NCBI GenBank assembly: GCA_945879115.1
Contig: CAMDUR010000001.1
Coordinates: 62,001-126,000, forward strand
Length of the DNA: 64,000 nucleotides
Reading direction: 5' to 3'
Source: Polynucleobacter meluiroseus
Lineage (GTDB): Bacteria > Pseudomonadota > Gammaproteobacteria > Burkholderiales > Burkholderiaceae
A model generated the notes under the pieces. It was not told the DNA's origin and made no database searches. It worked only from the letters and a program-made list of their open reading frames with translations. This document shows, one piece after another, positions 1 through 10,088 of the stretch (position 1 is the stretch's first letter; each line of letters starts with the position of its first letter). Made by a program: the position numbers and the translations under genes.

Positions 1-1
1 A

Positions 2-613
2 GTCTTATTGGTAGATGACCATCCCGCAATGCTGTGGGCCTTAAAAAATATGCTGTCAGACTGCGTTCATTTTGAAATTATTGGAGAAGCTACTAATGGG
101 GATGAATGTATTGAATTTTCAAGAAATGAAAAAGCCGATCTTATTATTTTAGATATTGATATGCCTCAGTCAGATGGTCTAGAAGTCATTAAGAGATTAA
201 AAATAATTTCTCCAAAATCAAGAGTGTTGGTTGTTTCAAGTCTTGACCCCCAAATTTATGGAGGCAGGATTAGAACTATAGGTGGGCATGGCTTTATAAA
301 TAAAACGGCAAACTCTGACATCATCATGGCGGCTTGCATTGCTGTGTCACAGGGATACACATTCTTTCATACTAATCAAAGCGGGCAAGCTCTCAGTACT
401 GATGAAGAAATAATTTCATCTTTTTCACCAAGAGAGTTTCAGGTTCTTAAATATCTTGCCGATGGTTATGGAAATTGCGATATCTCAGAATTCCTTCACA
501 TCAGCAATAAAACCGTATCAACTTATAAGAATCGAATATATCGAAAATTAGGAGTCAACAATATTGCTGAATTAATATCCTTTTGTAGACACAATAAGGT
601 TGTTGATATTTAA
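2..613 (+). CDS. LuxR/FixJ-family response regulator (5' end outside window)
   Basis: DNA-binding response regulator that should accept phosphate from a sensor kinase, very likely the hybrid kinase just downstream. The first visible codons read VLLVDDHPAM, the first beta strand and acidic pocket of a receiver domain, so the true start lies a few codons left of the window and the gene is partial. The phosphoacceptor Asp (codon 152-154) sits in LDIDMPQSDG. The C-terminal third is a LuxR-type helix-turn-helix (SPREFQVLKYLADGYGNCD, then SNKTVSTYKNRIYRKLGV). The layout resembles BvgA/EvgA. Its target genes cannot be inferred from this sequence. Confidence 0.93.
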   Translation, partial: VLLVDDHPAMLWALKNMLSDCVHFEIIGEATNGDECIEFSRNEKADLIILDIDMPQSDGLEVIKRLKIISPKSRVLVVSSLDPQIYGGRIRTIGGHGFINKTANSDIIMAACIAVSQGYTFFHTNQSGQALSTDEEIISSFSPREFQVLKYLADGYGNCDISEFLHISNKTVSTYKNRIYRKLGVNNIAELISFCRHNKVVDI

Positions 614-614
614 T

Positions 615-2201
615 ATGTTTACACAAACCGAAACAGTGGCAGCATTATTAATGGTTGCCTGTCTTTATTTGTTTTATAAAAATCGTCAAGCTTTCAAACT
701 TACCAATCAGCTTAAAGCTCAAACAGCTCATCTCAAGAATATGAATCAATTCAAAGGAGAAGCTATTTCCAATATTAGTCATGAAATAAGAACTCCTATT
801 AGTGCCATATTAGGGGTTCAAGAGAAGATATTGAGAAGTAAAAGTTTGCCAGCGCATGAGGAAAGAATATTGGCAAGCGCCCATGCCTCGGCCTACTCAA
901 TGCTAGATATACTAAACCAGGTATTAGATGCTGAAAAAATTGCAAAAGGTAAACTGCAACTAAAAGAAGAACCTTGTGACCTTAAAAATCTTCTTAAGCA
1001 CATTGAGAGAACTTTTTCAGAGTCGACCAATTCAAAAAATCTATTATTTTCAGTAACGATTTGCCCAGAAATCGCAGATAGCTTATTGATTGACAGTACA
1101 AGGTTAGGTCAAGTTATCCATAATCTTTTAAGTAATGCCATAAAACAGACAGAAGTTGGTCAGATTACATTGGTAACCCGAGTCCTTGCTAATGATCACT
1201 TTGGACAAATGGTTTATTTTGAGCTTGCGGATACTGGTTCAGGGATGACGCCAGATGATATCCATCGATTAAGGCAGCCTTATGAGCAAAACTTGCAAAA
1301 CATCAATCAGTTTTCACAATTGGGCTCAGGTCTTGGACTGCCAATCACTGAGCATCTTTTAACACTTATGGGCAGTTCCTTAACTATCGAATCAGAACTG
1401 AGCTTAGGTAGCAGTTTTAGTTTTTCTCTAGCCCTCAGAAGATCCATTGATCAACCTAGGTATGGTGCAATCAAAAACTCTTTTGAGGGTCCAATGGATC
1501 CAAGCCCCATCAATCAGACTGTTTTGGTGGTTGATGACCATACATCAAGTAGATTAATCACCGAAACACAATTTAAAGATATGGGCTATTGCGTTCAAAG
1601 CTTATCTGATGCCTCTAAAGCCCTCCAACTGATGAGTCATCATCAATTTGATATGCTTATCACCGATTTTTCAATGCCAGGCATGAGCGGTCATGAATTT
1701 GCACAATTAGTTAGGAATTCTGAATATGGCAAAGATATTCAAATTTACGGTATTACTGCTCATACAGATGGTGCTAAAGAATTACTGAAAGAAAACTGCT
1801 ATTTTGATAATGTCTTAATCAAACCAGCATCGCTCAAGGATTGGCAAAGAGAAATTCATCTTAAAGAGACTTATATTGAAAGCCTCAAAAAACTAACAAT
1901 CAACGACCCAAAGATATATAAAATTATTGCGGAAGAAGTCTTTATTCACCAAAGCACCACAGTTCATCAACTACTTCCCATCCTATCTGAAAATAGCTCA
2001 TACAGTAATGACATAGATATCCAGGCAATTACTCATAAGATATTGGGCGGTGCAAAACTGACTAATGATAAAAATCTTATTAAAATTTGTGAACGATTTA
2101 GTAAACAATCAAATTACATGATGCCGAGCTCTTTAACTGAGCTGTGTATTGCTTTAAAAAAATCAAATAAAGTCCTCAAAGGATTACTAGAGAATCTATA
2201 A
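615..2201 (+). CDS. Hybrid sensor histidine kinase with receiver and HPt domains
   Basis: Membrane-anchored phosphorelay kinase of the BvgS/EvgS architecture. From the ATG at 615 (528 residues): one transmembrane segment near residues 6-22; HisKA with the phospho-His in NISHEIRTP (H56); an ATPase domain with N box (NLLSNAIKQ), DTGSGM and GSGLGLPI; a receiver with VVDDH, Asp351 in LITDFSMPGMSG and a conserved Lys in LIKPAS; and a C-terminal HPt-like segment with His474 in THKILGGAK. No periplasmic sensing domain is present, so any stimulus must come from a partner or through the membrane segment. A TTG at 600 is an alternative start overlapping the regulator. Adjacency suggests the regulator at 2-613 is the cognate partner. 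Confidence 0.92.
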   Translation: MFTQTETVAALLMVACLYLFYKNRQAFKLTNQLKAQTAHLKNMNQFKGEAISNISHEIRTPISAILGVQEKILRSKSLPAHEERILASAHASAYSMLDILNQVLDAEKIAKGKLQLKEEPCDLKNLLKHIERTFSESTNSKNLLFSVTICPEIADSLLIDSTRLGQVIHNLLSNAIKQTEVGQITLVTRVLANDHFGQMVYFELADTGSGMTPDDIHRLRQPYEQNLQNINQFSQLGSGLGLPITEHLLTLMGSSLTIESELSLGSSFSFSLALRRSIDQPRYGAIKNSFEGPMDPSPINQTVLVVDDHTSSRLITETQFKDMGYCVQSLSDASKALQLMSHHQFDMLITDFSMPGMSGHEFAQLVRNSEYGKDIQIYGITAHTDGAKELLKENCYFDNVLIKPASLKDWQREIHLKETYIESLKKLTINDPKIYKIIAEEVFIHQSTTVHQLLPILSENSSYSNDIDIQAITHKILGGAKLTNDKNLIKICERFSKQSNYMMPSSLTELCIALKKSNKVLKGLLENL

Positions 2202-2250
2202 ATTTTTTTAGCGCTTGGCTAATACAGGGTTTTAGCTATAGTATTTAGAT

Positions 2251-3846
2251 ATGAAATTAATTGTAGTTAGTACATTTTTAATATTTTCTCTATCGGGTAA
2301 CGGGATATCAGTCTGTTTGGCGAATCCACCCGCCAGCAAAACAATTCATCATTCAGAAAAAATAAACAACTTACCTAATTCGATAGCGAAGGCCATTAAA
2401 AAAAGTGGCATCCCGAGCCCGTCAGTTTCTATATCTATAGATAAGATCTCTTATAAAAATCAGCCAGGAAAATTATTTTCAACTGTTAATTTGGTAGATT
2501 GGCAAGAAAACTCGCCAATGAATCCAGCCTCAACTATTAAGCTATTAACTAGCTTAGCAGCTATGGAAGTCTTAGGTCCTCAGTACCAATGGAAAACAGA
2601 CTTGCTGACCAATGGGAAAATTCAGAATGGCTTGCTAAAAGGCGACCTCCTGATTAGAGGTAGCGGAGACCCAAAACTTATTCCTGAAGAAATTAATAAG
2701 ATGCTTTTAAACCTTCAAGGTTTAGGTGTGAAGAAAATTGACGGGCAATTAATCCTCGATCGAAGTGCTTATGAGAGCTCAGTGAAAGAAACTTCTTTTT
2801 CAGATAACGATCCAACTAGGGCCTATAACGTTGCTCCAGATGCTTTGTTATTTGCTTTCAATAGCTTTAGTTTTCAGTTTTTTCCAAACAACCAAAATGA
2901 TTTGGTTGTCATTAAACAATCGCCCCGTATGGCTAATTTTAAAATTGATAACAATTTAAAAGTTATTGAGGGTGCGTGCACTGATTGGAAAAAAGATATC
3001 ACCATGTCTTTAACTAATTCTAAAAATGGTTCTTGGACTGCGGTCTTTGATGGTAAATATCCTAGTGGCTGTCAAAATGCCACTTGGAATGTCATTGCTA
3101 GCGATAGTGATAGTTTTTTTACTCAGAGTTTTATCGCTGCCTGGGAGGATATCGGAGGAACGTGGGTTAAGAAGCCAACACTTAAGAATTACGATCCCAA
3201 AGCTGAATTTAAACCGATTGTTACTCACTTTGGCATCCCACTTTACGAATCAGTAAAAGACATCAACAAACTTTCAAATAATGTCATGGCAAGGCAAGTG
3301 ATGCTAACAATGGCACTTGAAAAAATAGGTAAACCTAGTAATACCAATAATTCTACGAAAGTCATTAAGGATTGGTTACAAAGCCATCAATTGAATATGA
3401 CTGAGCTTGTCATAGAAAATGGTTCTGGCTTATCCCGCATTGAGAGAATTAGCAGCAAAAATCTCAACCAAGTATTACTTCTTGGTCTTAATTCTTCAAG
3501 TAAAGATTTTTTTCTAGAATCTCTTCCAGTAGCTGGTTTTGATGGGACTATGAAACACCGTCTTTTAGATAAATTTAGAAAATATATCCCGAATAAAAAA
3601 GAAATAGCAGCCCTCAAAATAAATACAGTTGATTTTCCATCAGGCCTAAAAAAATATGGCGCCTATATAAAAACTGGATCACTGGTGGATGTGAGAAGTA
3701 TTTCGGGGTATGTTGTGAGTCGCACTGGTAATGTTTATGCAGTCACTTCTTTTATCAATGATCCCAACGCACGAAATGGTGGAGTTATTCACGATACGAT
3801 TTTGAGTTGGTTACTTGATGATGGCCCAAACTCATCAAATCACTGA
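2251..3846 (+). CDS. dacB: D-alanyl-D-alanine carboxypeptidase/endopeptidase, PBP4 type (S13)
   Basis: Periplasmic penicillin-binding protein that trims or cleaves peptidoglycan stem peptides. An N-terminal hydrophobic signal (about residues 3-24, LIVVSTFLIFSLSGNGISVCLA) implies export. All three active-site motifs of the family are visible: SxxK in PASTIKLL (Ser94, Lys97), SxN in KLSNNVMAR (342-344) and KTG in YIKTGSL (474-476). The length of 531 residues is normal for S13 enzymes. It stands alone between the kinase and the convergent sua5 gene, whose stop is only 3 bp from its own. It probably acts with the cell-wall recycling genes anmK, amgK and murU elsewhere in the window. Confidence 0.93.
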   Translation: MKLIVVSTFLIFSLSGNGISVCLANPPASKTIHHSEKINNLPNSIAKAIKKSGIPSPSVSISIDKISYKNQPGKLFSTVNLVDWQENSPMNPASTIKLLTSLAAMEVLGPQYQWKTDLLTNGKIQNGLLKGDLLIRGSGDPKLIPEEINKMLLNLQGLGVKKIDGQLILDRSAYESSVKETSFSDNDPTRAYNVAPDALLFAFNSFSFQFFPNNQNDLVVIKQSPRMANFKIDNNLKVIEGACTDWKKDITMSLTNSKNGSWTAVFDGKYPSGCQNATWNVIASDSDSFFTQSFIAAWEDIGGTWVKKPTLKNYDPKAEFKPIVTHFGIPLYESVKDINKLSNNVMARQVMLTMALEKIGKPSNTNNSTKVIKDWLQSHQLNMTELVIENGSGLSRIERISSKNLNQVLLLGLNSSSKDFFLESLPVAGFDGTMKHRLLDKFRKYIPNKKEIAALKINTVDFPSGLKKYGAYIKTGSLVDVRSISGYVVSRTGNVYAVTSFINDPNARNGGVIHDTILSWLLDDGPNSSNH

Positions 3847-3849
3847 GAT

Positions 3850-4938
3850 CTAATTCCCAGAGCCCACTTCGGCTCTACTTAATCTATCTCTTACTGCATC
3901 CCAACTGGCATCCATTGGAAGCTTTTGGAAAGCGATTAAATCGTAATTAGATTGATCCAAATGGCGCAACAAAGAATATAACTTTCTAGCAAGAGCCTCT
4001 GGATTGGGAGGAATGATAATTTCTGTAATTTTTGATTTTTCTAAGAATAGAATATCTTCTGAATCAGCTAAATTGACTAATTGATCTGCTAAATGAACCC
4101 ATGCAAGATTTTTTATTTCACCAATAGACCTACTCAAAATCTCAAGACTCTGATTAAGCTTACCATGCTCATATAAAGTCATCTTCGTTCTTGGGGCGTA
4201 GTGAGCACTTAAACTTCCAGACACTCTTGGAGCACCCTTAGTAGATACCTTCTCGACACTTTGAGGTAAATCAATACCCTGATTACGTAATGCTTGATGA
4301 ATCATTACTTGAGTAATGGCACCTGGTCTTAAGATCACTGGGCCATGAGTATCCCAGCGACTTAAATCAACAATTGTTGACTCAATACCGACTTCACAGG
4401 GGCCACCATCCAAAATAAGTAAGGACACGTCAGAAAAATCATCACGAACATGTTGCGCTGTTGTAGGTGAAATCTTTCCAAAACGATTAGCAGATGGGGC
4501 TGCCAAACCTCCATCAAATCTCTCAATGAGTGTTTGAGCAACAACATGATCAGGACAGCGAACACCTACAGTCTCTTGGCCTCCCGTAATCTCAGTCAGC
4601 ACATCTTTTGCTTTTGGCAAAATTAATGTTAAGGGGCCTGGCCAAAATGTCTTTGCTAATGCAAGCGTTGCAGGCGACACATCTCTAGCCCAAGGCAATA
4701 AGATTTCTCGCCAAGCATCATCAAGATTTTCACTATGAGGCTTATCTAATAATAGAGAGGGCTTTGCAATATGAACAATTAAAGGATGTCCTGCAGGTCT
4801 GCCTTTAGTTCTAAAAATTTGATTAATAGCATTTCGGTTGCTGGCATCTGCAGCAAGGCCGTAAACAGTTTCAGTGGGTATAGCGACTAAATGACCTTCA
4901 CGTAGCGCTTTAACTGCTTCATCAATTAAATCTAGCAT
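3850..4938 (-). CDS. tsaC: Threonylcarbamoyl-AMP synthase, long Sua5 form
   Basis: Makes threonylcarbamoyl-AMP from threonine, bicarbonate and ATP, the first step of t6A modification at position 37 of ANN-decoding tRNAs. The N-terminal YrdC fold (about 1-190) shows PTETVYGL (21-28), the TKGRPAGHPL segment and SANRFGKISPT. The remaining part, to residue 362, matches the extra C-terminal domain of Sua5 proteins, so this is the long form and not the roughly 190-residue TsaC. It is the last gene of the minus-strand run that includes purK, 8 bp upstream. It ends 3 bp from convergent dacB with no visible terminator. Confidence 0.93.
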   Translation of the reverse strand: MLDLIDEAVKALREGHLVAIPTETVYGLAADASNRNAINQIFRTKGRPAGHPLIVHIAKPSLLLDKPHSENLDDAWREILLPWARDVSPATLALAKTFWPGPLTLILPKAKDVLTEITGGQETVGVRCPDHVVAQTLIERFDGGLAAPSANRFGKISPTTAQHVRDDFSDVSLLILDGGPCEVGIESTIVDLSRWDTHGPVILRPGAITQVMIHQALRNQGIDLPQSVEKVSTKGAPRVSGSLSAHYAPRTKMTLYEHGKLNQSLEILSRSIGEIKNLAWVHLADQLVNLADSEDILFLEKSKITEIIIPPNPEALARKLYSLLRHLDQSNYDLIAFQKLPMDASWDAVRDRLSRAEVGSGN

Positions 4939-4946
4939 AAAGTTAA

Positions 4947-6125
4947 TTAACGCTTGATGCGCAAAACCTTGATGGCTTGATCACAAGCATTAGCAACATC
5001 AGCAGAAGTTGATCCCACAAAATTAATATGCCCCATCTTACGGGCTACTCGTGGTTCTGCTTTACCGTACAAGTGAAGCTTAGCGCAAGAATCGGCTAAG
5101 ACAACATTCCAACTAGGTTCAATTTGAGAACCTGTGTTTAGCCATTCATCACCCAGAATATTTAGCATGATGCTAGGCTGAACAAGCCTTGTACTTCCTA
5201 GAGGCACACGAGCCATTGCTCTTACTTGTTGCTCAAACTGACTAGTCACACAAGCGTTTTGAGTGTAATGCCCTGAATTATGTGGTCTTGGTGCTATTTC
5301 ATTGGCGACAATATCACCACTCTTTAAAACAAAAAATTCAACACAAAGCACACCCACATAATCTAACCTTCGAATGATGGCTTTGGCAGCTTCAATAATT
5401 TTAATCTCTTGCTCAGGCTTTAATGATGGAGCAGGCACAGTTGTGGTGTGCAAGATACCATTTTTATGGATATTTTGAGCAACGGGATAAGCTAATACTT
5501 CATCATCATGGCCACGCGCTACTAGTGCTGAAACTTCAAAATCTAAATCCATGCGTTTTTCTAAAACACATGCGATCCTGCCAAAAGCAACCCAGGCATT
5601 TTCTAATTCAGCGCGTGTATGAACTGTCACTTGGCCTTTGCCGTCATAACCCATCCGGGCGGTCTTTAAAATCCCAGGCAATAAATCTTCAGTTACCTGG
5701 GTAAGATCAGCTTCGCGTTCAATCACAAGATGATTTGCTGGGCCAATACCGGCCTCCACTTGCCAAGTCGCTAAAAATTTCTTTTCTGTAATACGGTTCT
5801 GTGCAACAGATACGCCACCACTCTTAGGAGCAACATAAACACCCAGAGCTTCTAATTGATCAAGCGCTTGCGCTGGTACGTTCTCGAATTCTGTACTGGC
5901 TGCCGCACATAGTCGCGCCATTTCTTTTAGTGCAGCTTGATCAATGTAGTCAGCTTGAATATGTTTTTCAGCTACCGCGCCCGCAGGACTATTAATATCT
6001 GGATCCAAAACACAAACTTTGTAACCCATAGCTTGAGCTGCATGGGTAAACATACGTCCCAATTGACCACCGCCTAAGACACCTAAATAAGAGCCAGGTA
6101 ATATTGGATCTAAACGGTCTGCCAT
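4947..6125 (-). CDS. purK: 5-(carboxyamino)imidazole ribonucleotide synthase
   Basis: ATP-grasp enzyme of de novo purine synthesis that carboxylates AIR with bicarbonate and ATP to N5-CAIR, the substrate of PurE. The N-terminal nucleotide-fold start (LGVLGGGQLGRMF), the central ATP-grasp segment (KTARMGYDGKGQ) and the FEVSALVAR and NEIAPRPHNSGHYT stretches are characteristic. Length is 392 residues. It follows purE by 3 bp, so the two consecutive steps are co-transcribed and probably translationally coupled. Confidence 0.97.
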   Translation of the reverse strand: MADRLDPILPGSYLGVLGGGQLGRMFTHAAQAMGYKVCVLDPDINSPAGAVAEKHIQADYIDQAALKEMARLCAAASTEFENVPAQALDQLEALGVYVAPKSGGVSVAQNRITEKKFLATWQVEAGIGPANHLVIEREADLTQVTEDLLPGILKTARMGYDGKGQVTVHTRAELENAWVAFGRIACVLEKRMDLDFEVSALVARGHDDEVLAYPVAQNIHKNGILHTTTVPAPSLKPEQEIKIIEAAKAIIRRLDYVGVLCVEFFVLKSGDIVANEIAPRPHNSGHYTQNACVTSQFEQQVRAMARVPLGSTRLVQPSIMLNILGDEWLNTGSQIEPSWNVVLADSCAKLHLYGKAEPRVARKMGHINFVGSTSADVANACDQAIKVLRIKR

Positions 6126-6128
6126 AAA

Positions 6129-6626
6129 TTACGAATGTCCTGGTAAATTCATAGCGCGAGCTTTTTCAGTTTGCTGAACTCTGAACACTTTTAGTTTTTG
6201 AGCCAAGTCCGCATCATTCATTGCAAGATTAGCTATAACGTGCAAAGCGGCATTAGCAGCACCTGCTTCACCAATCGCAAAGGTTGCAACAGGCACACCT
6301 CTAGGCATTTGAACAATCGAATAAAGTGAATCTTCACCACGCAAATACTTTGAAGCCACTGGAACTCCAAAAATAGGAATGATTGTTTTAGACGCCAGCA
6401 TGCCTGGTAGATGAGCTGCCCCGCCCGCACCTGCAACAATCGCCTTTAAACCTCTTTCAGATGCAGTTTCGGCATAACTAAACATATCGTCAGGCATACG
6501 ATGAGCCGAAACAACACGTGCCTCAAAAGTAACTCCAAATTCTTCAAAAATTGAAGCTGCGTGTTGCATGGTCTCCCAATCTGAATTGGACCCCATCACA
6601 ATACCTACTATAGGTTTTTGGCTCAT
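6129..6626 (-). CDS. purE: N5-carboxyaminoimidazole ribonucleotide mutase
   Basis: Converts N5-CAIR to CAIR in purine synthesis and works with PurK directly downstream. The family signature [10 protein letters not shown] and the substrate-binding SAHRMPDDM segment are present, and the Gly/Ala-rich [12 protein letters not shown] loop is intact. Length (165 residues) is typical of the bacterial class I enzyme. It sits 42 bp after purC, so three purine genes follow one another, although PurC acts after PurE in the pathway. Confidence 0.97.
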   Translation of the reverse strand: MSQKPIVGIVMGSNSDWETMQHAASIFEEFGVTFEARVVSAHRMPDDMFSYAETASERGLKAIVAGAGGAAHLPGMLASKTIIPIFGVPVASKYLRGEDSLYSIVQMPRGVPVATFAIGEAGAANAALHVIANLAMNDADLAQKLKVFRVQQTEKARAMNLPGHS

Positions 6627-6668
6627 ATCAATCCTTTAATAACTTTGATAGTTTTAATACTTCAAATT

Positions 6669-7562
6669 TTAGGCTGTTAGTGTTTCTAATGCTTCACGAT
6701 ATTTAGCAGCTGTTTTATCAATGACATCATTTGGCAACTTAGGTGCCGGCGCTGCTTTATTCCAAACCTGACCGTTAACTAATGCAGACTCTAGCCAATC
6801 GCGAACAAATTGCTTATCAAATGAAGGTGGATTAGATCCAACTTGATAAGAGTTAGCTGGCCAAAAGCGAGAAGAGTCTGCCGTTAATACCTCATCCATC
6901 AATACCAAGTTACTCGCCTCATCCAAACCAAATTCAAATTTAGTGTCGGCAATAATGATGCCTTTCGTTGCGGCATACTTAGATGCTTCTTGATAAAGAC
7001 GAATGCTCACATCTCTAATTTTTGCTGCCAACTCTTTGCCGATACGCGCTTCTACCTCAACGTAAGAAATATTTTCATCATGCTCACCAACATCGGCTTT
7101 AGCTGCTGGTGTAAAAATTGGTTCTGGTAATTTTTGAGCATTCTGCAAACCATCTGGTAATTGAATGCCACATACAGAGCCTGTTGCTTGATAGTCTTTC
7201 CAGCCACTACCCGACAAATAACCCCTTACAACAGCTTCAACCATAATTGGCTTCAAACGCTTAGTCACAATCGCTCGACCTTTAACTTGATCAACTTCAC
7301 TTTCAGAAACTACTGACTCTGGAGCGATTCCAGTTAAATGATTTGGAATCACGTGAGATAGCTTATCAAACCAGAAATTAGCCATCTGATTGAGCACAAC
7401 TCCCTTACCAGGTATCGGCTCACCCATCACAACGTCAAAAGCTGATAGACGGTCTGTTGTAATCATCAACAACTGATCACTACCAATTGCGTAGATATCT
7501 CTAACTTTGCCCTTTGAGATCAAAGGCAAAGATTTAATGGATGATTCGTAAAGAGCTTGCAT
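6669..7562 (-). CDS. purC: Phosphoribosylaminoimidazole-succinocarboxamide synthase
   Basis: SAICAR synthetase, which joins CAIR and aspartate using ATP. The N-terminal [10 protein letters not shown], the [14 protein letters not shown] segment and the [14 protein letters not shown] signature are visible. At 297 residues it belongs to the longer PurC form common in proteobacteria such as Burkholderia and in yeast, unlike the roughly 240-residue E. coli enzyme. The ATG lies 7 bp after the fba stop, so it is probably in one transcript with the glycolytic genes upstream and purE/purK downstream. Confidence 0.96.
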   Translation of the reverse strand: MQALYESSIKSLPLISKGKVRDIYAIGSDQLLMITTDRLSAFDVVMGEPIPGKGVVLNQMANFWFDKLSHVIPNHLTGIAPESVVSESEVDQVKGRAIVTKRLKPIMVEAVVRGYLSGSGWKDYQATGSVCGIQLPDGLQNAQKLPEPIFTPAAKADVGEHDENISYVEVEARIGKELAAKIRDVSIRLYQEASKYAATKGIIIADTKFEFGLDEASNLVLMDEVLTADSSRFWPANSYQVGSNPPSFDKQFVRDWLESALVNGQVWNKAAPAPKLPNDVIDKTAAKYREALETLTA

Positions 7563-7569
7563 GAGTACC

Positions 7570-8634
7570 TTACTTAACTAATTGAGCCAACTGGCCGGAC
7601 TTATATCGTTCAGCCATTTTTTCTAGCGGTATAGACTTAATTTTTCCAGCCTGTCCCTCACAACCAAACGCAATGAAACGCGCCTTACAAATATCTTTAG
7701 CGGCCTCGCGAGCTGGTTTTAAATAATCACGTGGGTCAAACTTACTTGGGTTTTCAAATAAATATTTACGGATAGCAGCTGTCATTGCTAAACGGATATC
7801 TGTATCAATATTAATTTTTCTCACGCCGTGCTTGATGCCTTGCTGAATTTCTTCAACAGGAACTCCATATGTTTCTTTCATATCACCGCCGAATTCGCGA
7901 ATGATTGCCAGTAATTCTTGAGGAACACTAGATGAGCCATGCATCACTAAGTGAGTATTAGGAATACGTTGATTGATTTCAATAATACGATCAATCGCCA
8001 AAATATCGCCAGTTGGTTTTTTTGTAAATTTATAAGCGCCGTGGCTTGTACCAATTGCAATGGCTAATGCATCACACTGTGTTCTCTTAACAAAATCCGC
8101 AGCTTGCTCAACATCAGTTAATAACTGCTCACGGGTCATAGCCCCTTCAGCACCGTGACCATCTTCTTTATCACTCATCATCGTTTCTAAAGAGCCTAAA
8201 ACACCCAATTCAGCCTCTACAGTCACGCCAATAGAATGCGCAAACTTAACAACTTCTTGCGATACAGCCACGTTGTATTCGTATGATGCAACTGATTTAC
8301 CATCATCCATCAAAGAGCCATCCATCATCACTGAAGTAAAGCCAGAGCGAATAGCGGCCATACATACAGCAGGACTTTGCCCATGATCTTGGTGCATTAC
8401 AACCGGGATATGTGGAAAAGATTCAACAGCGGCATCAATTAAATGACGCAAAAATGGCTCCCCAGCATATTTTCTGGCGCCCGCTGAGGCCTGCATGATG
8501 ACTGGTGCATTCAACTCATCAGCCGCAGCCATGATCGCTTGAACTTGTTCAAGATTATTCACATTGAATGCTGGTATGCCGTAAGTATTTTCTGCAGCAT
8601 GGTCTAACAATTGGCGTAAAGATACGAGTGCCAT
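7570..8634 (-). CDS. fba: Fructose-bisphosphate aldolase, class II (Calvin-cycle subtype)
   Basis: Zinc-dependent aldolase interconverting fructose-1,6-bisphosphate with DHAP and glyceraldehyde-3-phosphate. Zinc-ligand regions HQDHGQS and [16 protein letters not shown] and VMHGSSSVP are visible. The length of 354 residues and the extra internal segments match the CbbA/Fda type IIB form of Burkholderiales. The ATG has an AGGAAAT-like ribosome site just upstream. It lies between pyk and purC on the same strand, within the pgk-pyk-fba block that covers lower and middle glycolysis. Confidence 0.96.
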   Translation of the reverse strand: MALVSLRQLLDHAAENTYGIPAFNVNNLEQVQAIMAAADELNAPVIMQASAGARKYAGEPFLRHLIDAAVESFPHIPVVMHQDHGQSPAVCMAAIRSGFTSVMMDGSLMDDGKSVASYEYNVAVSQEVVKFAHSIGVTVEAELGVLGSLETMMSDKEDGHGAEGAMTREQLLTDVEQAADFVKRTQCDALAIAIGTSHGAYKFTKKPTGDILAIDRIIEINQRIPNTHLVMHGSSSVPQELLAIIREFGGDMKETYGVPVEEIQQGIKHGVRKINIDTDIRLAMTAAIRKYLFENPSKFDPRDYLKPAREAAKDICKARFIAFGCEGQAGKIKSIPLEKMAERYKSGQLAQLVK

Positions 8635-8657
8635 AACTATTTCCTCAAATTAAAAAT

Positions 8658-10088
8658 TTATTTCACATCCACAATTTTTAGCGTGTTGGTGCCCCCAACT
8701 TGACCCATTGGCTCTCCAACAGTCAAAACAATCTTGTCGCCCTTACTAACAACTCCTAAATTTTTAATACGTGCTTCAGCCTGTTCTAGCGCCGTATCAC
8801 GATCATTACTGGTGTCGAGGTGCAAGGGATGAACGTTTCTATATAAAGCCATAGATCTCTGACTGGCCAGCTTCGTTGTCATCGCAAAGATGGGCACTTG
8901 TATTTTGTGACGACTCATCCAAAGTGCAGTCGATCCTGAGTCAGTCAAGGCGGCAATTGCTTTGACGCCTAAGTGATATGCTGTAAACAGTGCGCCAAAA
9001 GCAATAGACTGATCAATTCGCGTGAATTTCTGATCAAAAAAGTCAGCATCTAAGTGATGAACTTCTGTTTTTTCGGCTTCTAAACAAATTGCAGCCATTT
9101 GCTTCACAGTCTCAACTGGGTATTGTCCTGATGCAGTTTCAGCTGACAACATCACAGCGTCCGTCCCATCCAAAACAGCATTAGCCACATCACTCACCTC
9201 AGCACGTGTTGGAACGGGATTAACAATCATGGACTCCATCATTTGAGTGGCTGTAATAACAATCTTATTTGCTTCACGAGCCATACGAATCATTTTCTTC
9301 TGCAAGGCTGGTACAGTCGCATTACCGACTTCAACTGCTAAATCGCCACGCGCTACCATGATGCCGTCGCTAACCTCAAGAATACCCTCGAGAATCCCAG
9401 GTAAAACTGCTTCAGCCCGCTCGATTTTGGCAATGAGTTTAGTTTTATGACCTAACTCTTGACTCGCTTTATCAGCTAAGTTGCGAGCAATTTTCATATC
9501 ATCAGCATTTTTGGGGAAACTGATGGCAATGTAGTCAGCGCCCAAGCCAACTGCGGTCTTCAAATCTTCCTTATCTTTTTCAGTTAAAGCTGGGGCAGTC
9601 AAACCACCACCCGCACGATTGATACCTTTGTTGTTAGACAACTCCCCGCCTAATTCAACGATTGTATGAATACAGCTTCCTTCTACACCCTCAACTCGAA
9701 TAACCAATAATCCATCATTGAGTAATAACTTGTCACCCACTCGCACATCATTGGGTAGATTTTTATAGTCTAGGCCAACGCGCTCTTGGTTGCCTAAGGT
9801 GCAATTAGCATCAAGGGTAAATTTTTCCCCGGCCTTAAGAATAATTTTGTTGTTTTCGAATTTTCCGACTCGAATTTTCGGCCCCTGAAGATCAGCCATG
9901 ATAGCTACTTCACGACCAATCTCCTTAGAAACCTTTCTAACAAGTTGAGCTCTTGCTTGATGATCCAATGCTGTACCGTGAGAGAAGTTCAAACGAACAA
10001 CATCCACTCCAGCATCCAAAAGCTGTTTTAAAGTTTCCGCAGTGTTTGACGCAGGACCTAAGGTGGCAACTATTTTTGTTGCGCGCAT
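8658..10088 (-). CDS. pyk: Pyruvate kinase
   Basis: Last step of glycolysis: phosphoenolpyruvate plus ADP to pyruvate plus ATP. The start RATKIVATLGPASNT, the VVRLNFSHG loop, the catalytic Lys in LIAKIERAEAV and the GIMVARGDLAVEVG segment are family hallmarks. A C-terminal allosteric-type domain follows, giving 476 residues. Its ATG overlaps the pgk stop by one base (TAATG), a sign of translational coupling with the preceding glycolytic enzyme. Confidence 0.97.
   Translation of the reverse strand: MRATKIVATLGPASNTAETLKQLLDAGVDVVRLNFSHGTALDHQARAQLVRKVSKEIGREVAIMADLQGPKIRVGKFENNKIILKAGEKFTLDANCTLGNQERVGLDYKNLPNDVRVGDKLLLNDGLLVIRVEGVEGSCIHTIVELGGELSNNKGINRAGGGLTAPALTEKDKEDLKTAVGLGADYIAISFPKNADDMKIARNLADKASQELGHKTKLIAKIERAEAVLPGILEGILEVSDGIMVARGDLAVEVGNATVPALQKKMIRMAREANKIVITATQMMESMIVNPVPTRAEVSDVANAVLDGTDAVMLSAETASGQYPVETVKQMAAICLEAEKTEVHHLDADFFDQKFTRIDQSIAFGALFTAYHLGVKAIAALTDSGSTALWMSRHKIQVPIFAMTTKLASQRSMALYRNVHPLHLDTSNDRDTALEQAEARIKNLGVVSKGDKIVLTVGEPMGQVGGTNTLKIVDVK

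Noticed and set aside
5423-5704. A 93-codon plus-strand frame opposite purK
   Set aside because: Shadow of purK without ribosome site or family match.
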